Shown here piece by piece: positions 26,551 to 34,039 of a stretch of DNA of 64,000 nucleotides. The position numbers were made by a program, and so were the translations under genes. The notes under the pieces were generated by a model. The model was not told where the DNA came from. It ran no database searches and saw only the letters and a program-made list of their open reading frames with translations. The stretch covers positions 310,001 through 374,000 of the forward strand of contig NZ_JAKWBK010000001.1 in assembly GCF_022512515.1 (NCBI RefSeq), written 5' to 3'. Position 1 is the first letter of the stretch. Every line of letters starts with the position of its first letter. Origin of the DNA: Paraniabella hibiscisoli. GTDB lineage: Bacteria > Bacteroidota > Bacteroidia > Chitinophagales > Chitinophagaceae.

Positions 26551-26580
26551 AAAGAGACTGTCCCTTTGAGACAGCCTCTT
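26551..26580 (-). terminator. Terminator after rplL, formed by the IS end
   Basis: Minus strand GAGGCTGTC pairs with GACAGTCTC (one wobble or mismatch) and is followed by six T. It begins about 20 bases after the rplL stop. Confidence 0.75.
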
Positions 26581-26600
26581 GAAAACTATATAAGTTAGAA

Positions 26601-26972
26601 TTAAGCTACTTCAACATCAGCTCCAGCTTCTTTCAGCTTAGCTGCGATATCTTCAGCTTCTGCTTTGCTCACACCTTCTTTAACAGGTTTTGGAGCGCCG
26701 TCTACTAATTCTTTAGCTTCTTTCAAACCTAAACCAGTTAAGTCTTTAACGATCTTAACAACGTTTAATTTAGAAGCACCACCGCTTTTCAGGATAACGT
26801 CAAATGCTGTTTTTTCTTCTACAGCAGCTGCGCCACCACCGTCGCCAGAAACTACTACTGCTGCAGCAGCTGGTTCGATGCCATACTCAGTTTTTAAGAA
26901 ATCTGCTAATTCCTGTACTTCTTTTACAGTTAAGCCTACCAGGCTTTCTGCTAAATTTTTAATATCTGCCAT
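26601..26972 (-). CDS. rplL: 50S ribosomal protein L7/L12
   Basis: Stalk protein of the 50S subunit that recruits translation factors, 123 residues. The N-terminal dimerisation part ([21 protein letters not shown]) and Ala/Gly-rich hinge are followed by the conserved C-terminal domain: [21 protein letters not shown] and [21 protein letters not shown]. It lies 187 bases after rplJ. In most bacteria rpoB follows directly; here a terminator-forming insertion-sequence end follows instead. Intact. Confidence 0.97.
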   Translation of the reverse strand: MADIKNLAESLVGLTVKEVQELADFLKTEYGIEPAAAAVVVSGDGGGAAAVEEKTAFDVILKSGGASKLNVVKIVKDLTGLGLKEAKELVDGAPKPVKEGVSKAEAEDIAAKLKEAGADVEVA

Positions 26973-27159
26973 TTTGTTTAATTTTTACCGTCTTCACTTC
27001 CTTAAAAAATGGATCCGACGGCGGGTTTTAAAAAAATTGTACCCCCATCCCTTCAAGGGATAACTTGGGCGGTGATTTATAAAAAGAACTAAATCCTTGT
27101 GACTGATCTCCCCATTGTCCATTCTTTGTCATCCTCAGAACAACAATTTGGGAATTAAA

Positions 27160-27774
27160 TTACTCAGCAGCAGGTTTCTCTTCTGCTGCAGGAGCTTCAG
27201 GTGCTGCAGGAGCCTCAGGAGCCGCTTCGGCTGCAGGAGCTTCAACCACTGGCGCTGTTTCAGCAGCAACCGGGGCAGCATCGCCTCCTTCTGATTTATT
27301 CTGTAATGCACCAATAACACGCTGAATTGGAGAAAGCAACAAGCCAATAACTTCGCCGATAAGCTCGTTCTTGGTTTTGATTTGCGTTAATGCTTTCAGC
27401 TGGTTGTCACCTGCATACAGGTCACCATTGATAAAAGCAAGCTTCAATTCTGGTCTTTCAGCTTTTGCTTCGCTACGGAAAGAACTTAAAATAACAGCTG
27501 GTTCTTTTGGATTCTCAGAAAACATTAAAGCGGTTACTTTATGTAGAGAATCGTAAACGCCAGCATATTTTTCAGCATCCAGAGACTCTAATGCTTTTTT
27601 AATCAGCGTGTTCTTAGCCACTTTCATTTCAACATTTTTGTCGAAACAAGCGCGGCGTAGTTTAGTTACCTGCGCTACAGTAAGTGATTCTGTATCGGTT
27701 ATGTAGAAATTGTCGTACTGAGAGAACTTACCCTTCAATACTTCAATTACTTCGTTTTTTTGATCTTTAGTCAT
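27160..27774 (-). CDS. rplJ: 50S ribosomal protein L10 with Ala/Pro-rich tail
   Basis: Anchors L7/L12 dimers to the ribosome. The start is ATG 27774 (MTKDQKNEVIEVLKGKFSQ); an upstream in-frame codon gives eight residues not found in the family. The fold (YITDTESLTVAQVTKLRRAC, KNTLIKKAL, LIGEVIGLLLSPIQRVIGALQ) spans about residues 1-165. It is followed by an unusual tail of roughly 40 residues rich in Ala, Pro and Glu (repeats of EAPAA type). The family is usually 165-175 residues, and this one is 204. Such tails occur in some Bacteroidota. Confidence 0.95.
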   Translation of the reverse strand: MTKDQKNEVIEVLKGKFSQYDNFYITDTESLTVAQVTKLRRACFDKNVEMKVAKNTLIKKALESLDAEKYAGVYDSLHKVTALMFSENPKEPAVILSSFRSEAKAERPELKLAFINGDLYAGDNQLKALTQIKTKNELIGEVIGLLLSPIQRVIGALQNKSEGGDAAPVAAETAPVVEAPAAEAAPEAPAAPEAPAAEEKPAAE

Positions 27775-27839
27775 TTTATTTCGATTTGACTGTCCCACCA
27801 GGGCGGGATGATTTTTTAAAAAATTGTTGCGTCGCCGTA

Positions 27840-28532
27840 TTAATGAACAAAGCCTTTAGTGTCTAAAGCAATGCCTGGGCTCATAGAGCTAGCCATGCTG
27901 ATACCTTTTAAATAGGTACCTTTTGCTGTAGAAGGTTTTGCTTTAACGATAGCGTTGATGAACTCCTGTCCGTTCTGAGCGATTTTTTCAGGAGAAAAGC
28001 TTACACGTCCGATAGAAGCATGAATAATACCTGCTTTATCAACTTTGAACGCGATTTTACCACCTTTTACTTCGTTTACTGCAGCTGCTACATCGTTGGT
28101 AACCGTTCCGGTTTTAGGGTTAGGCATTAAGTTACGTGGGCCTAACACTTTACCTAATTTACCAATTTTAGGCATTACAGCAGGAGTAGCGATGATCACA
28201 TCAATATCTGTCCAGCCGCCTTCAATTTTTTGAATAAACTCGTCTAAACCTACGTGGTCAGCTCCCGCTTCAATAGCAGCAGCTTCTTTATCAGGAGTGC
28301 AAAGTACCAACACTCTTTTTGTTTTACCGGTACCGTGTGGTAAGGTAACAGTGCCGCGAATTGCCTGGTCTGCTTTTTTAGGATCTACGCCTAAACGTAC
28401 ATGCAGATCAACAGAAGCATCGAATTTCGCAACATTTATTTCTTTAACCAATGCAGAAGCTTCGTTAAGCGTATAGGCTTTGTTAGCATCCACCTTGGAA
28501 TTTACAGCTTTTCTTTTCTTTGTAATTGCCAT
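27840..28532 (-). CDS. rplA: 50S ribosomal protein L1
   Basis: rRNA-binding protein of the L1 stalk and a translational repressor of its own operon in many bacteria. 230 residues. Conserved segments are [50 protein letters not shown] and the C-terminal [15 protein letters not shown]. It lies between rplK (58-base gap containing a GC-rich repeat) and rplJ. Intact. Confidence 0.97.
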   Translation of the reverse strand: MAITKKRKAVNSKVDANKAYTLNEASALVKEINVAKFDASVDLHVRLGVDPKKADQAIRGTVTLPHGTGKTKRVLVLCTPDKEAAAIEAGADHVGLDEFIQKIEGGWTDIDVIIATPAVMPKIGKLGKVLGPRNLMPNPKTGTVTNDVAAAVNEVKGGKIAFKVDKAGIIHASIGRVSFSPEKIAQNGQEFINAIVKAKPSTAKGTYLKGISMASSMSPGIALDTKGFVH

Positions 28533-28548
28533 TGTAATTCTTTTAAGG

Positions 28549-28590
28549 CCTGCCCGGAGGTCTAAAGGACTCCACTGGAGCAGACGGGGG
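28549..28590. repeat. GC-rich extragenic repeat, copy 2, between rplK and rplA
   Basis: Starts CCTGCCCGG and ends CAGACGGGG, the same arms as the repeat at 7858-7878, here around a 24-base centre. It fills nearly the whole rplK-rplA gap. Confidence 0.4.
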
Positions 28591-29040
28591 TTATGGATTA
28601 ATTTTCCCAGGGGCTTTACCTTCTACAGTTAATCCCATGCTGCGTGCAGTACCAGCAACCATTTTCATAGCGCTTTCCTCAGTGAAGCAGTTAAGGTCGG
28701 GCATTTTATCTTTAGCGATAGCCTCAACCTGATCCCATGAAACTTTACCCACCTTAATACGGTTACTTTCTTTAGAACCTTTTTGAATTTTAGCCGCTTC
28801 CATCAACTGTACAGCAGCAGGAGGCGTTTTAATTACAAAGTCGAAACTTTTGTCGGTATAAACTGTGATTAATACAGGAAGTATTTTTCCTGGTTTGTCC
28901 TGTGTGCGTGCATTAAACTGCTTGCAGAACTCCATGATGTTAACACCTTTGGAACCTAGCGCCGGACCGATTGGAGGTGCAGGATTGGCCTGACCACCTT
29001 TACACTGCAGCTTTACAAAGCCGGAGATTTCTTTTGCCAT
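28591..29040 (-). CDS. rplK: 50S ribosomal protein L11
   Basis: Binds the GTPase-associated region of 23S rRNA. 149 residues, starting at ATG 29040 ([12 protein letters not shown]); the longer upstream frame is not family sequence. The motifs [25 protein letters not shown] and [12 protein letters not shown] are conserved. It is the first gene of the rplKAJL block. The usual upstream neighbours nusG, secE and a tRNA gene are absent, and the next gene upstream is divergent. Intact. Confidence 0.97.
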   Translation of the reverse strand: MAKEISGFVKLQCKGGQANPAPPIGPALGSKGVNIMEFCKQFNARTQDKPGKILPVLITVYTDKSFDFVIKTPPAAVQLMEAAKIQKGSKESNRIKVGKVSWDQVEAIAKDKMPDLNCFTEESAMKMVAGTARSMGLTVEGKAPGKINP

Positions 29041-29104
29041 TTTTAAATGATTTATTGGTTCAAACGCTCTGCCGGTTATTCCGGAAAGAGCTCCCAAATT
29101 CCTC

Positions 29105-29132
29105 GTTCTGTATAAATATTATTTGTACAGAA
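29105..29132 (-). other. Hairpin in the rplK leader
   Basis: Perfect seven-base arms TTCTGTA and TACAGAA around a 13-base AT-rich loop, within the predicted 5' leader of rplK. It could be a control site for the operon, but there is no proof. Confidence 0.3.
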
Positions 29133-29157
29133 AACCTAAAAAGAACTAATTGGGGTG

Positions 29158-29165
29158 CAAAGGTA
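29158..29165 (-). promoter_or_regulatory. Promoter -7 box for rplKAJL
   Basis: Minus strand TACCTTTG (TAnnTTTG), 117 bases before the rplK start. A TTG-containing segment lies about 20 bases further upstream. Confidence 0.5.
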
Positions 29166-29282
29166 AGTGTTTTAGTTGAAATGTTGATACGTTAACGGTT
29201 AGTTTAGGCGTTTATCCGGGAGGCTGCCTATTGAAGGAACAAAACTAATTGGTTTGAAAGGTATTATTGATAATTTTAGTCG

Positions 29283-30209
29283 ATGAAATACATGCTTTTA
29301 ATATTTTTTGCCGCACTCTCAGCCCCCGTTCTGGCACAAACGGCGCCATTTTTCGACTCAACGGGTATTATTGCAAGCAACTTCGAAGGCCTTATGAAGA
29401 TAAAGCACGAATTTGCTTTCACGGAAGGTCCTGTTGCCGATAAGGACGGTAAAGTTTATTTTACGGATCAGCCCAATAACAAAATCTGGCGCTACGACCC
29501 TAAAACTACCGTGTTATGGGAATTTAAAAAAGATGCGGGCCGGGCCAACGGCCTGGATATAGATGCAAAAGGAAACATTATAGCCTGTGCCGATGAAAAC
29601 AATGAAATATGGTCGATTGATACCCGTGGGCATATCGTAAAAGTATTATTGGGTAAAGTAGATGGCAAAAAGCTGAATGGCCCCAATGATTTATGGATCG
29701 ACCATAAGGGCGGCATTTATTTCACTGATCCTTACTACCAACGCGACTACTGGACGCGAACAGCGCCGGAAATACGGCAACAAAATGTGTACTATTTACC
29801 CAGTGGAGCCACCCAGCCCATAACAGGAAGTAACGAACTGGTTAAACCCAATGGCATTACCGGCTCAGCCGATGGGCGCTATCTTTTTGTAGCGGATATA
29901 GGCGACAATAAAACCTACAGGTTTTCGATCAACCCCGATGGCACTTTATCAGAAAAACAACTATTTATTTCTCAGGGCTCAGACGGGATTACCCTGGACA
30001 ACAGGGGAAATCTCTATTTAACCGGTAATGGTGTTACGGTTTACGATTCTGTGGGAAAGAAAATAGCCTATATTCCTGTGCCTGAAAAATGGACGGCCAA
30101 TATTTGTTTTGGAGGAAAAGACCGGGATATTCTTTTCATGACCGCGGGTCCTTCTGTTTATTACTTAAAAATGAGGGTTAAGGGAGATAAAGTGCTAAAC
30201 AGCAAGTAA
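29283..30209 (+). CDS. SMP-30/gluconolactonase family protein, secreted
   Basis: 308 residues with a signal peptide (MKYMLLIFFAALSAPVLAQ) and a six-bladed propeller of the SMP-30/gluconolactonase/LRE family. Members hydrolyse sugar lactones or related esters using a bound divalent metal. The expected metal ligands are visible: Glu in FAFTEGPVADKDG, Asn and Asp in GPNDLWIDHKGGIYFTDP and KPNGITGSADG, and Asp in GSDGITLDNRGNLY. It stands alone between rplK (divergent) and the lasso cluster. Substrate unknown. Intact. Confidence 0.85.
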   Translation: MKYMLLIFFAALSAPVLAQTAPFFDSTGIIASNFEGLMKIKHEFAFTEGPVADKDGKVYFTDQPNNKIWRYDPKTTVLWEFKKDAGRANGLDIDAKGNIIACADENNEIWSIDTRGHIVKVLLGKVDGKKLNGPNDLWIDHKGGIYFTDPYYQRDYWTRTAPEIRQQNVYYLPSGATQPITGSNELVKPNGITGSADGRYLFVADIGDNKTYRFSINPDGTLSEKQLFISQGSDGITLDNRGNLYLTGNGVTVYDSVGKKIAYIPVPEKWTANICFGGKDRDILFMTAGPSVYYLKMRVKGDKVLNSK

Positions 30210-30262
30210 ACGGCAATTTCAATACTGCGAAATATTAATTGTCCAACTTAAAATTCACCCGC

Positions 30263-30270
30263 TACTTTTG
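30263..30270 (+). promoter_or_regulatory. Promoter -7 box for the lasso cluster
   Basis: TACTTTTG (TAnnTTTG), 37 bases before the first gene of the lasso peptide cluster. Confidence 0.5.
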
Positions 30271-30307
30271 TATTCAAAGCCAATGATTATGGCTATCAAA
30301 TATTTCA

Positions 30308-31230
30308 ATGACTTATCATTACCTCGCATTTGGTATTCCCGTAATTTCAGAAATCGAGCTTCCGGCATTATTTCCGCTGAAAGAATCGCAGAACGCGGAC
30401 AATCCAATATATGTACGCTTAGGCACGGCACCCGACCAACTGGTTGAAAAAGGGCAAAATGCTGACAGGTGCGCTGTTTGCAATGCAACTGAAATGCTTT
30501 ATACAATCCCGGATAAAATAAGGCTGTATATTTCAAACGGGAACCAGATAACGATTGAACCTATCGACAGCGACTATGAAACAAACCTGATCTACTTTTA
30601 TTCTAACGGCCTGGCGGCCGCATTATACCAACGGGATATCATACCTTTTCATGTATCGGGTGTATTTACCCAACCAGGAAAAGTAGCTCTTTTGCGGCAC
30701 CCTCAGGAACAGGCAAGTCTACCCTGGCGGTAAAATTGCAGGAACTGGGATTTCAGCCGTTTACCGATGATACTGCTATATTATTTATGAAGGATGGAAA
30801 ATGTTACGCCCAGGCCTCCTACCCTATGATCCGCTTATGGGAACAAACGCTTGATCAACAAACCGTATTAGACACGAGTGATAAGCAGAAACTTTTTGAT
30901 GATGGAGACCGGGATAAGTTTGGCTTTTCATTCCATACGCAATTTGCTACGGCCCCGGTGGAAGTTGAAAAAATAATCTTTCTGAGCAAAGAGGGTACAG
31001 AAATGCGGCTTTCAGCAATTGGAAAAATGGAGGCTTTTAAAGTGTTAGCGGATAATGTATACCGCAATCACTGGATACCCATGATACAAAAAAGCAAGTT
31101 ACAGTTCTCATTGATAGGTCAAATATTGAATAAAATACCTTGTTTCTTGGCTCTGCGTCCCAAAGATGTCAATAGCGTATCAGAATTCCCTATATTCCTG
31201 AAAAAAATTTTGCAAAATACTAATAACTAG
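30308..31230 (+). CDS. HPr-kinase-like lasso peptide tailoring kinase, one frameshift
   Basis: A P-loop kinase of the HPr kinase/phosphorylase-related group found in lasso peptide clusters. The characterised relative in the paeninodin system phosphorylates the C-terminal Ser of its precursor (family knowledge). A one-base G loss near 30694 splits it. Repaired, the P-loop reads LLAAPSGTGKSTLAVKL, followed by GFQPFTDDTAIL with the acidic pair expected of the family and PMIRLWEQ. It is about 307 residues, the normal size. It lies directly upstream of the precursor gene (39-base gap), whose product ends in Ser and so fits as substrate. The first 120 residues form the family's N-terminal region with IIPFHVSGV at its end. 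Confidence 0.85.
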
Positions 31231-31238
31231 TTAATTTG
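31209..31238 (+). promoter_or_regulatory. Possible promoter for the precursor gene
   Basis: TTTG (31209-31212) and TTAATTTG (31231-31238) are 18 bases apart and resemble the -33 and -7 elements, with one mismatch in the latter. A separate promoter would give extra precursor transcript. Confidence 0.3.
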
Positions 31239-31269
31239 CACACCGTTAATTAACAATAAATCTTATTTT

Positions 31270-31365
31270 ATGGAAATTAAAAAAACATGGATTTTACCAG
31301 AAGTAACTGAAATAGAAATAAACTCAGCAGGCGCTGCCGGCGGAGACCTTGACGTAAAGTCATAA
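31270..31365 (+). CDS. Lasso peptide precursor, 31 residues
   Basis: Short gene in the precursor position between kinase and cyclase genes. The leader begins MEIKKTWILPEVTEIEI. Its WxxPxVxxI pattern resembles the YxxPxLxxL pattern that the PqqD-like B1 protein binds, with Trp in place of Tyr. The C-terminal part is AGAAGGDLDVKS. Two cores are plausible. An Ala start with Asp 9 gives a nine-residue ring, the same spacing as paeninodin. A Gly start with Asp 8 gives an eight-residue ring with Ser at position -2 instead of the usual Thr. Either leaves a tail of only three residues (VKS), far shorter than known lasso peptides. The last residue is Ser, the expected target of the neighbouring kinase. 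Too short for routine gene callers; it was identified from context and motifs. Confidence 0.75.
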   Translation: MEIKKTWILPEVTEIEINSAGAAGGDLDVKS

Positions 31366-31382
31366 TCTATATTAATTTTTTT

Positions 31383-31411
31383 AAGCAGGGAATAATACTC
31401 CCTGCTTTTTT
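31383..31411 (+). terminator. Terminator between precursor and cyclase genes
   Basis: Perfect nine-base stem AAGCAGGGA/TCCCTGCTT around ATAATAC, followed by a run of T. It begins 17 bases after the precursor stop and 49 bases before the cyclase start. It would make precursor mRNA abundant and allow only partial read-through to the enzymes. Confidence 0.85.
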
Positions 31412-31431
31412 ATGCTTTAAAATGCCTCGTC

Positions 31432-33325
31432 ATGAGCCTGATATGGGGATTTTGTAACTATCAAAACGACGATGATGGAATGCTTATACATAAGCAGATG
31501 TATGATCCCATCAAGGACTTCCCTCATAGCAAGCATCATTTTGAAACACAAAGAAATGTTGGTGCAGGACACATGCTGGTAGCCAATACACCTGAGGCTG
31601 TTTATGAAAATCTCCCGATTTATCTTAAACAAGAACAAGTACTTTTCACAGCACAGGGGAGAATTGACAACCGGGTTGAGCTTGCCGGTAAATTAGGATT
31701 AAAAATTGACGACAGATGCACTGACGGAACACTCATTTTGCAATCTTACTTGAAATGGAAAAGGGATTGTGTTCAATACTTAAAAGGTGACTGGAGTTTT
31801 GCAGTTTTTGACTATTCCGACCAAGCATTATTTATAGCGCGTGATCAAATGGGGTATACCTCTTTGTATTATTACCAAGATGAAACAGGTTTTTACTTCA
31901 GCTCTTCCATTAAAAGTATCCTATCACTTCCCAGTTATAAGAGAAGACTAAATGAGCTTCATTTCGTCCGACATCTAACCTTATGGGATGACTCGATCGA
32001 TAAACATGGCACCTACTTCCAGGACATATTTTCGCTGCCAATAGCGCACATGCTTTCAGTGAAAAACAGGAAAGTGAGTCAGGAACGCTACTGGCATCCT
32101 AAAAACATCTCGATCAGCTATCGTAAAAACAAACAGGATTACGCTGATGAAATGCTCCACCTTTTTCAATCGGCAGTAAAAGCCAGGTTGCGAAGCCACA
32201 AGCCAGTAGCCTCTATGCTAAGCGGGGATTGGATAGCAGTGCTGTTAGCTATATAGCAGCCGACCTATTAAAGCCGCAAGGCACTGTACTCACTACATTT
32301 AGTCATGTTCCGCTTTTTGTCAAAGAAATTCAAAGCGACAAAGAGCAGCATCGCCGAATCTTAGATGAAACACCTCTTATAACGGAAGTAGCCAATGCTT
32401 CAGGAAATATTAACCCAATTCTTCTGTCATCTGAAAAACAAAGCATAGTGCAAGGGATGGTAGAAGCTATGAATGTCTGTAATGCTCCGTCTCACGGATC
32501 AGCCAATTTATATTGGGTATATGACATCTACAAAACAACATCGCAAGAAAAATTTGGAACACTGCTAAGCGGTGAAGGGGGTAATGGCAGTATCTCGTTT
32601 GCTGGTACAGACTATTTGCTCCCCTTTAATCTAGCAAGCTTAATCTTACATCCTTATCAGTTTTTAAGAACACAAATAGCAAAAAGAATCGGCAAAAAAT
32701 ACTTTAATAAATATCTTAATAAAAGAAGAGATGTTGTTGATAGCCTTGAAAAATATGTGTCTAATATATTTCTTAACCAGTCGGTTTTAGACGCATATAA
32801 TATTAAGGAAGACATCGCAAAAAATGACAAAGAGATATACCGGCATATTTCTGACGTCCAAGAAATAAAAGAACTTTTTATTGACTTTTATTATTTAAGA
32901 AGTCTAAGAGGGGCTGTATGCGGGCACTACTATGGATTTGAGTTACGAGACCCTTGCACCGACTTAGATCTTATGGAATACTTTTTTAGCATACCCAATG
33001 AAGCTTTTTTTGATGACCATTACAATAACCGGATGCTGGTAAAACGTATGATGAGTGGCAAAATCCCTGACAAGGTTTTGTTTGAAAAAGAAAAGGTCTG
33101 CAAAGTGCTGACATATCATATAGAGTAAAGGCACAGCGCACAGAAATTACCGAAGCTATCCATACAGTAAGAAAGAGTGCTGCCGCAAATCAATATATCA
33201 ATACAGGTGATTTGACAAAAACCTGGCAATCGTACTTAAAGGAAGAGTATATACAACCGTATCAAATGCAACGACTCTTAAAGGCTTTACAATTTGCCTT
33301 ATTTTTACAAACTAATTTTGATTAG
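31432..33325 (+). CDS. Lasso peptide cyclase (asparagine synthetase-like), two frameshifts
   Basis: Activates the ring-forming acidic side chain with ATP and closes the isopeptide bond to the core N terminus. It is a homologue of asparagine synthetase B. It starts MSLIWGFCNYQN, so the glutaminase Cys expected right after Met is absent, as in lasso cyclases. Residues 60-200 keep the N-terminal fold (ARDQMGYTSLYYY, FYFSSSIKSIL). The ATP pyrophosphatase motif SGGLDSS is restored when the G4 run at 32224-32227 is read as G5. GTLLSGEGGNGSIS and FELRDPCTDLDLMEYFF follow. A second A loss at 33091-33094 separates the last 75 residues, ending at the stop 33323-33325. Repaired length is about 630. The 32.6-32.9 kb part is AT-rich, which hints at acquisition from elsewhere (inference). 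Confidence 0.87.
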
Positions 33326-33340
33326 TTTAAATATATCAGC

Positions 33341-33588
33341 ATGGGCTACCAATTTAACGCAAAAGACATATTAATAACTCAGCTAGAGAAGAAGGTGTAG
33401 CTTTTAACAGCGCTACCAATGAGTATTTCTCACTGAATGAAACATCCTTTAAAATTCTTAAAGGAATTGAAAACAACTCATCAGTAGAAGCGATATGCCA
33501 GCAACTGGAAAACGAATATGATATTTCGAAATTAAATTGTGAAAAAGAAGTAAAAAACACCATTAACTTTTTGTTTCCAGGAAGTTGA
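33341..33588 (+). CDS. PqqD-like leader-binding protein (lasso B1), one frameshift
   Basis: About 82 residues, a stand-alone RiPP recognition element that binds the precursor leader and delivers it to the leader peptidase. ATG 33341 opens MGYQFNAK. The frame breaks in the A4 run 33361-33364. With one added A it continues REEGVAFNSATNEYFSLN and ETSFKILKGIENNSSVEAIC to the stop at 33586-33588. The YFSLNETSFKIL segment and following helix pattern are typical of PqqD-like proteins. A further shift near the C terminus is possible, where FLFQEVD would be more usual. It lies 15 bases after the cyclase and 10 before the B2 gene. Confidence 0.78.
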
Positions 33589-33598
33589 TTATTGAAGA

Positions 33599-34039
33599 AT
33601 GATCAACAAAATCAAATCGTTTAAGCAGTTAAGCCCTTCAAGGAAAATTATAGTGCTTCAAACATTCTGGCTCTCAGTGTATACCTACTTTCTTTTTAAG
33701 TTTTTCAATCAAAGGGCCCGGCTCGGGAAAAAAACAGCATTGATAACAACTGACCATCAGTTACCTGACAAAAAAGCGAATGATATAGGTTGGGCCATAC
33801 AAGTTGTCGCAAAATATATTTCCTGGAAGAACGTATGCAGGCACCAGGCATACCAGGCTAAGTTACTTTGCAACTTTTATAAAATACCTTGCCTGATTTT
33901 TATAGGCTTTAAAAAAGACCCTAATAAGAAAGAAATAGAAGCACATGCATGGGCGGTTGCGGGCGGAAAAATAATAACAGGTTTTTGTAATCCTAATGAA
34001 TATATTATACAAAGTGTTTACCAAAACAAATGGCAATAA
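33599..34039 (+). CDS. Lasso peptide leader peptidase B2 (transglutaminase-like)
   Basis: 146 residues, intact. A cysteine protease of the transglutaminase-like fold that removes the leader peptide so the cyclase can use the new N terminus. The catalytic Cys is in WKNVCRHQAYQAKLLC, the His in EIEAHAWAVAGGK, and the downstream acidic or Asn position follows in the GFCNPNEY segment, where Asn stands in for the more usual Asp. IPCLIFIGFKK between them is the conserved core strand. An N-terminal hydrophobic segment (IIVLQTFWLSVYTYFLFKFF) may associate with the membrane. The last 10 bases overlap the start of the ABC exporter gene. Confidence 0.87.
   Translation: MINKIKSFKQLSPSRKIIVLQTFWLSVYTYFLFKFFNQRARLGKKTALITTDHQLPDKKANDIGWAIQVVAKYISWKNVCRHQAYQAKLLCNFYKIPCLIFIGFKKDPNKKEIEAHAWAVAGGKIITGFCNPNEYIIQSVYQNKWQ

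Larger units (their letters stand above)
25938..26580 (-). mobile_element. Decayed IS1182-type insertion sequence
   Basis: Imperfect terminal inverted repeats bound the element: GAAGCCGTCTCAAAAG at 25938-25953, and GAGGCTGTCTCAAAGG as the complement of the right end at 26563-26580. The C-terminal part of an IS1182-family transposase lies inside, but the N-terminal two thirds are missing, so the element is internally deleted and inactive. Both ends form hairpins followed by T runs, which can stop transcription. The right end abuts the 3' end of rplL, where the ribosomal gene block is disconnected from rpoB. Confidence 0.75.

Noticed and set aside
30255..30536. Minus-strand reading frame over the kinase gene
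   Set aside because: Shadow of the conserved kinase frame, with no family match.
31270..31400. A longer precursor core in another frame
   Set aside because: Both alternative frames stop within a few codons and give no Gly or Ala start with a suitably placed acidic residue.
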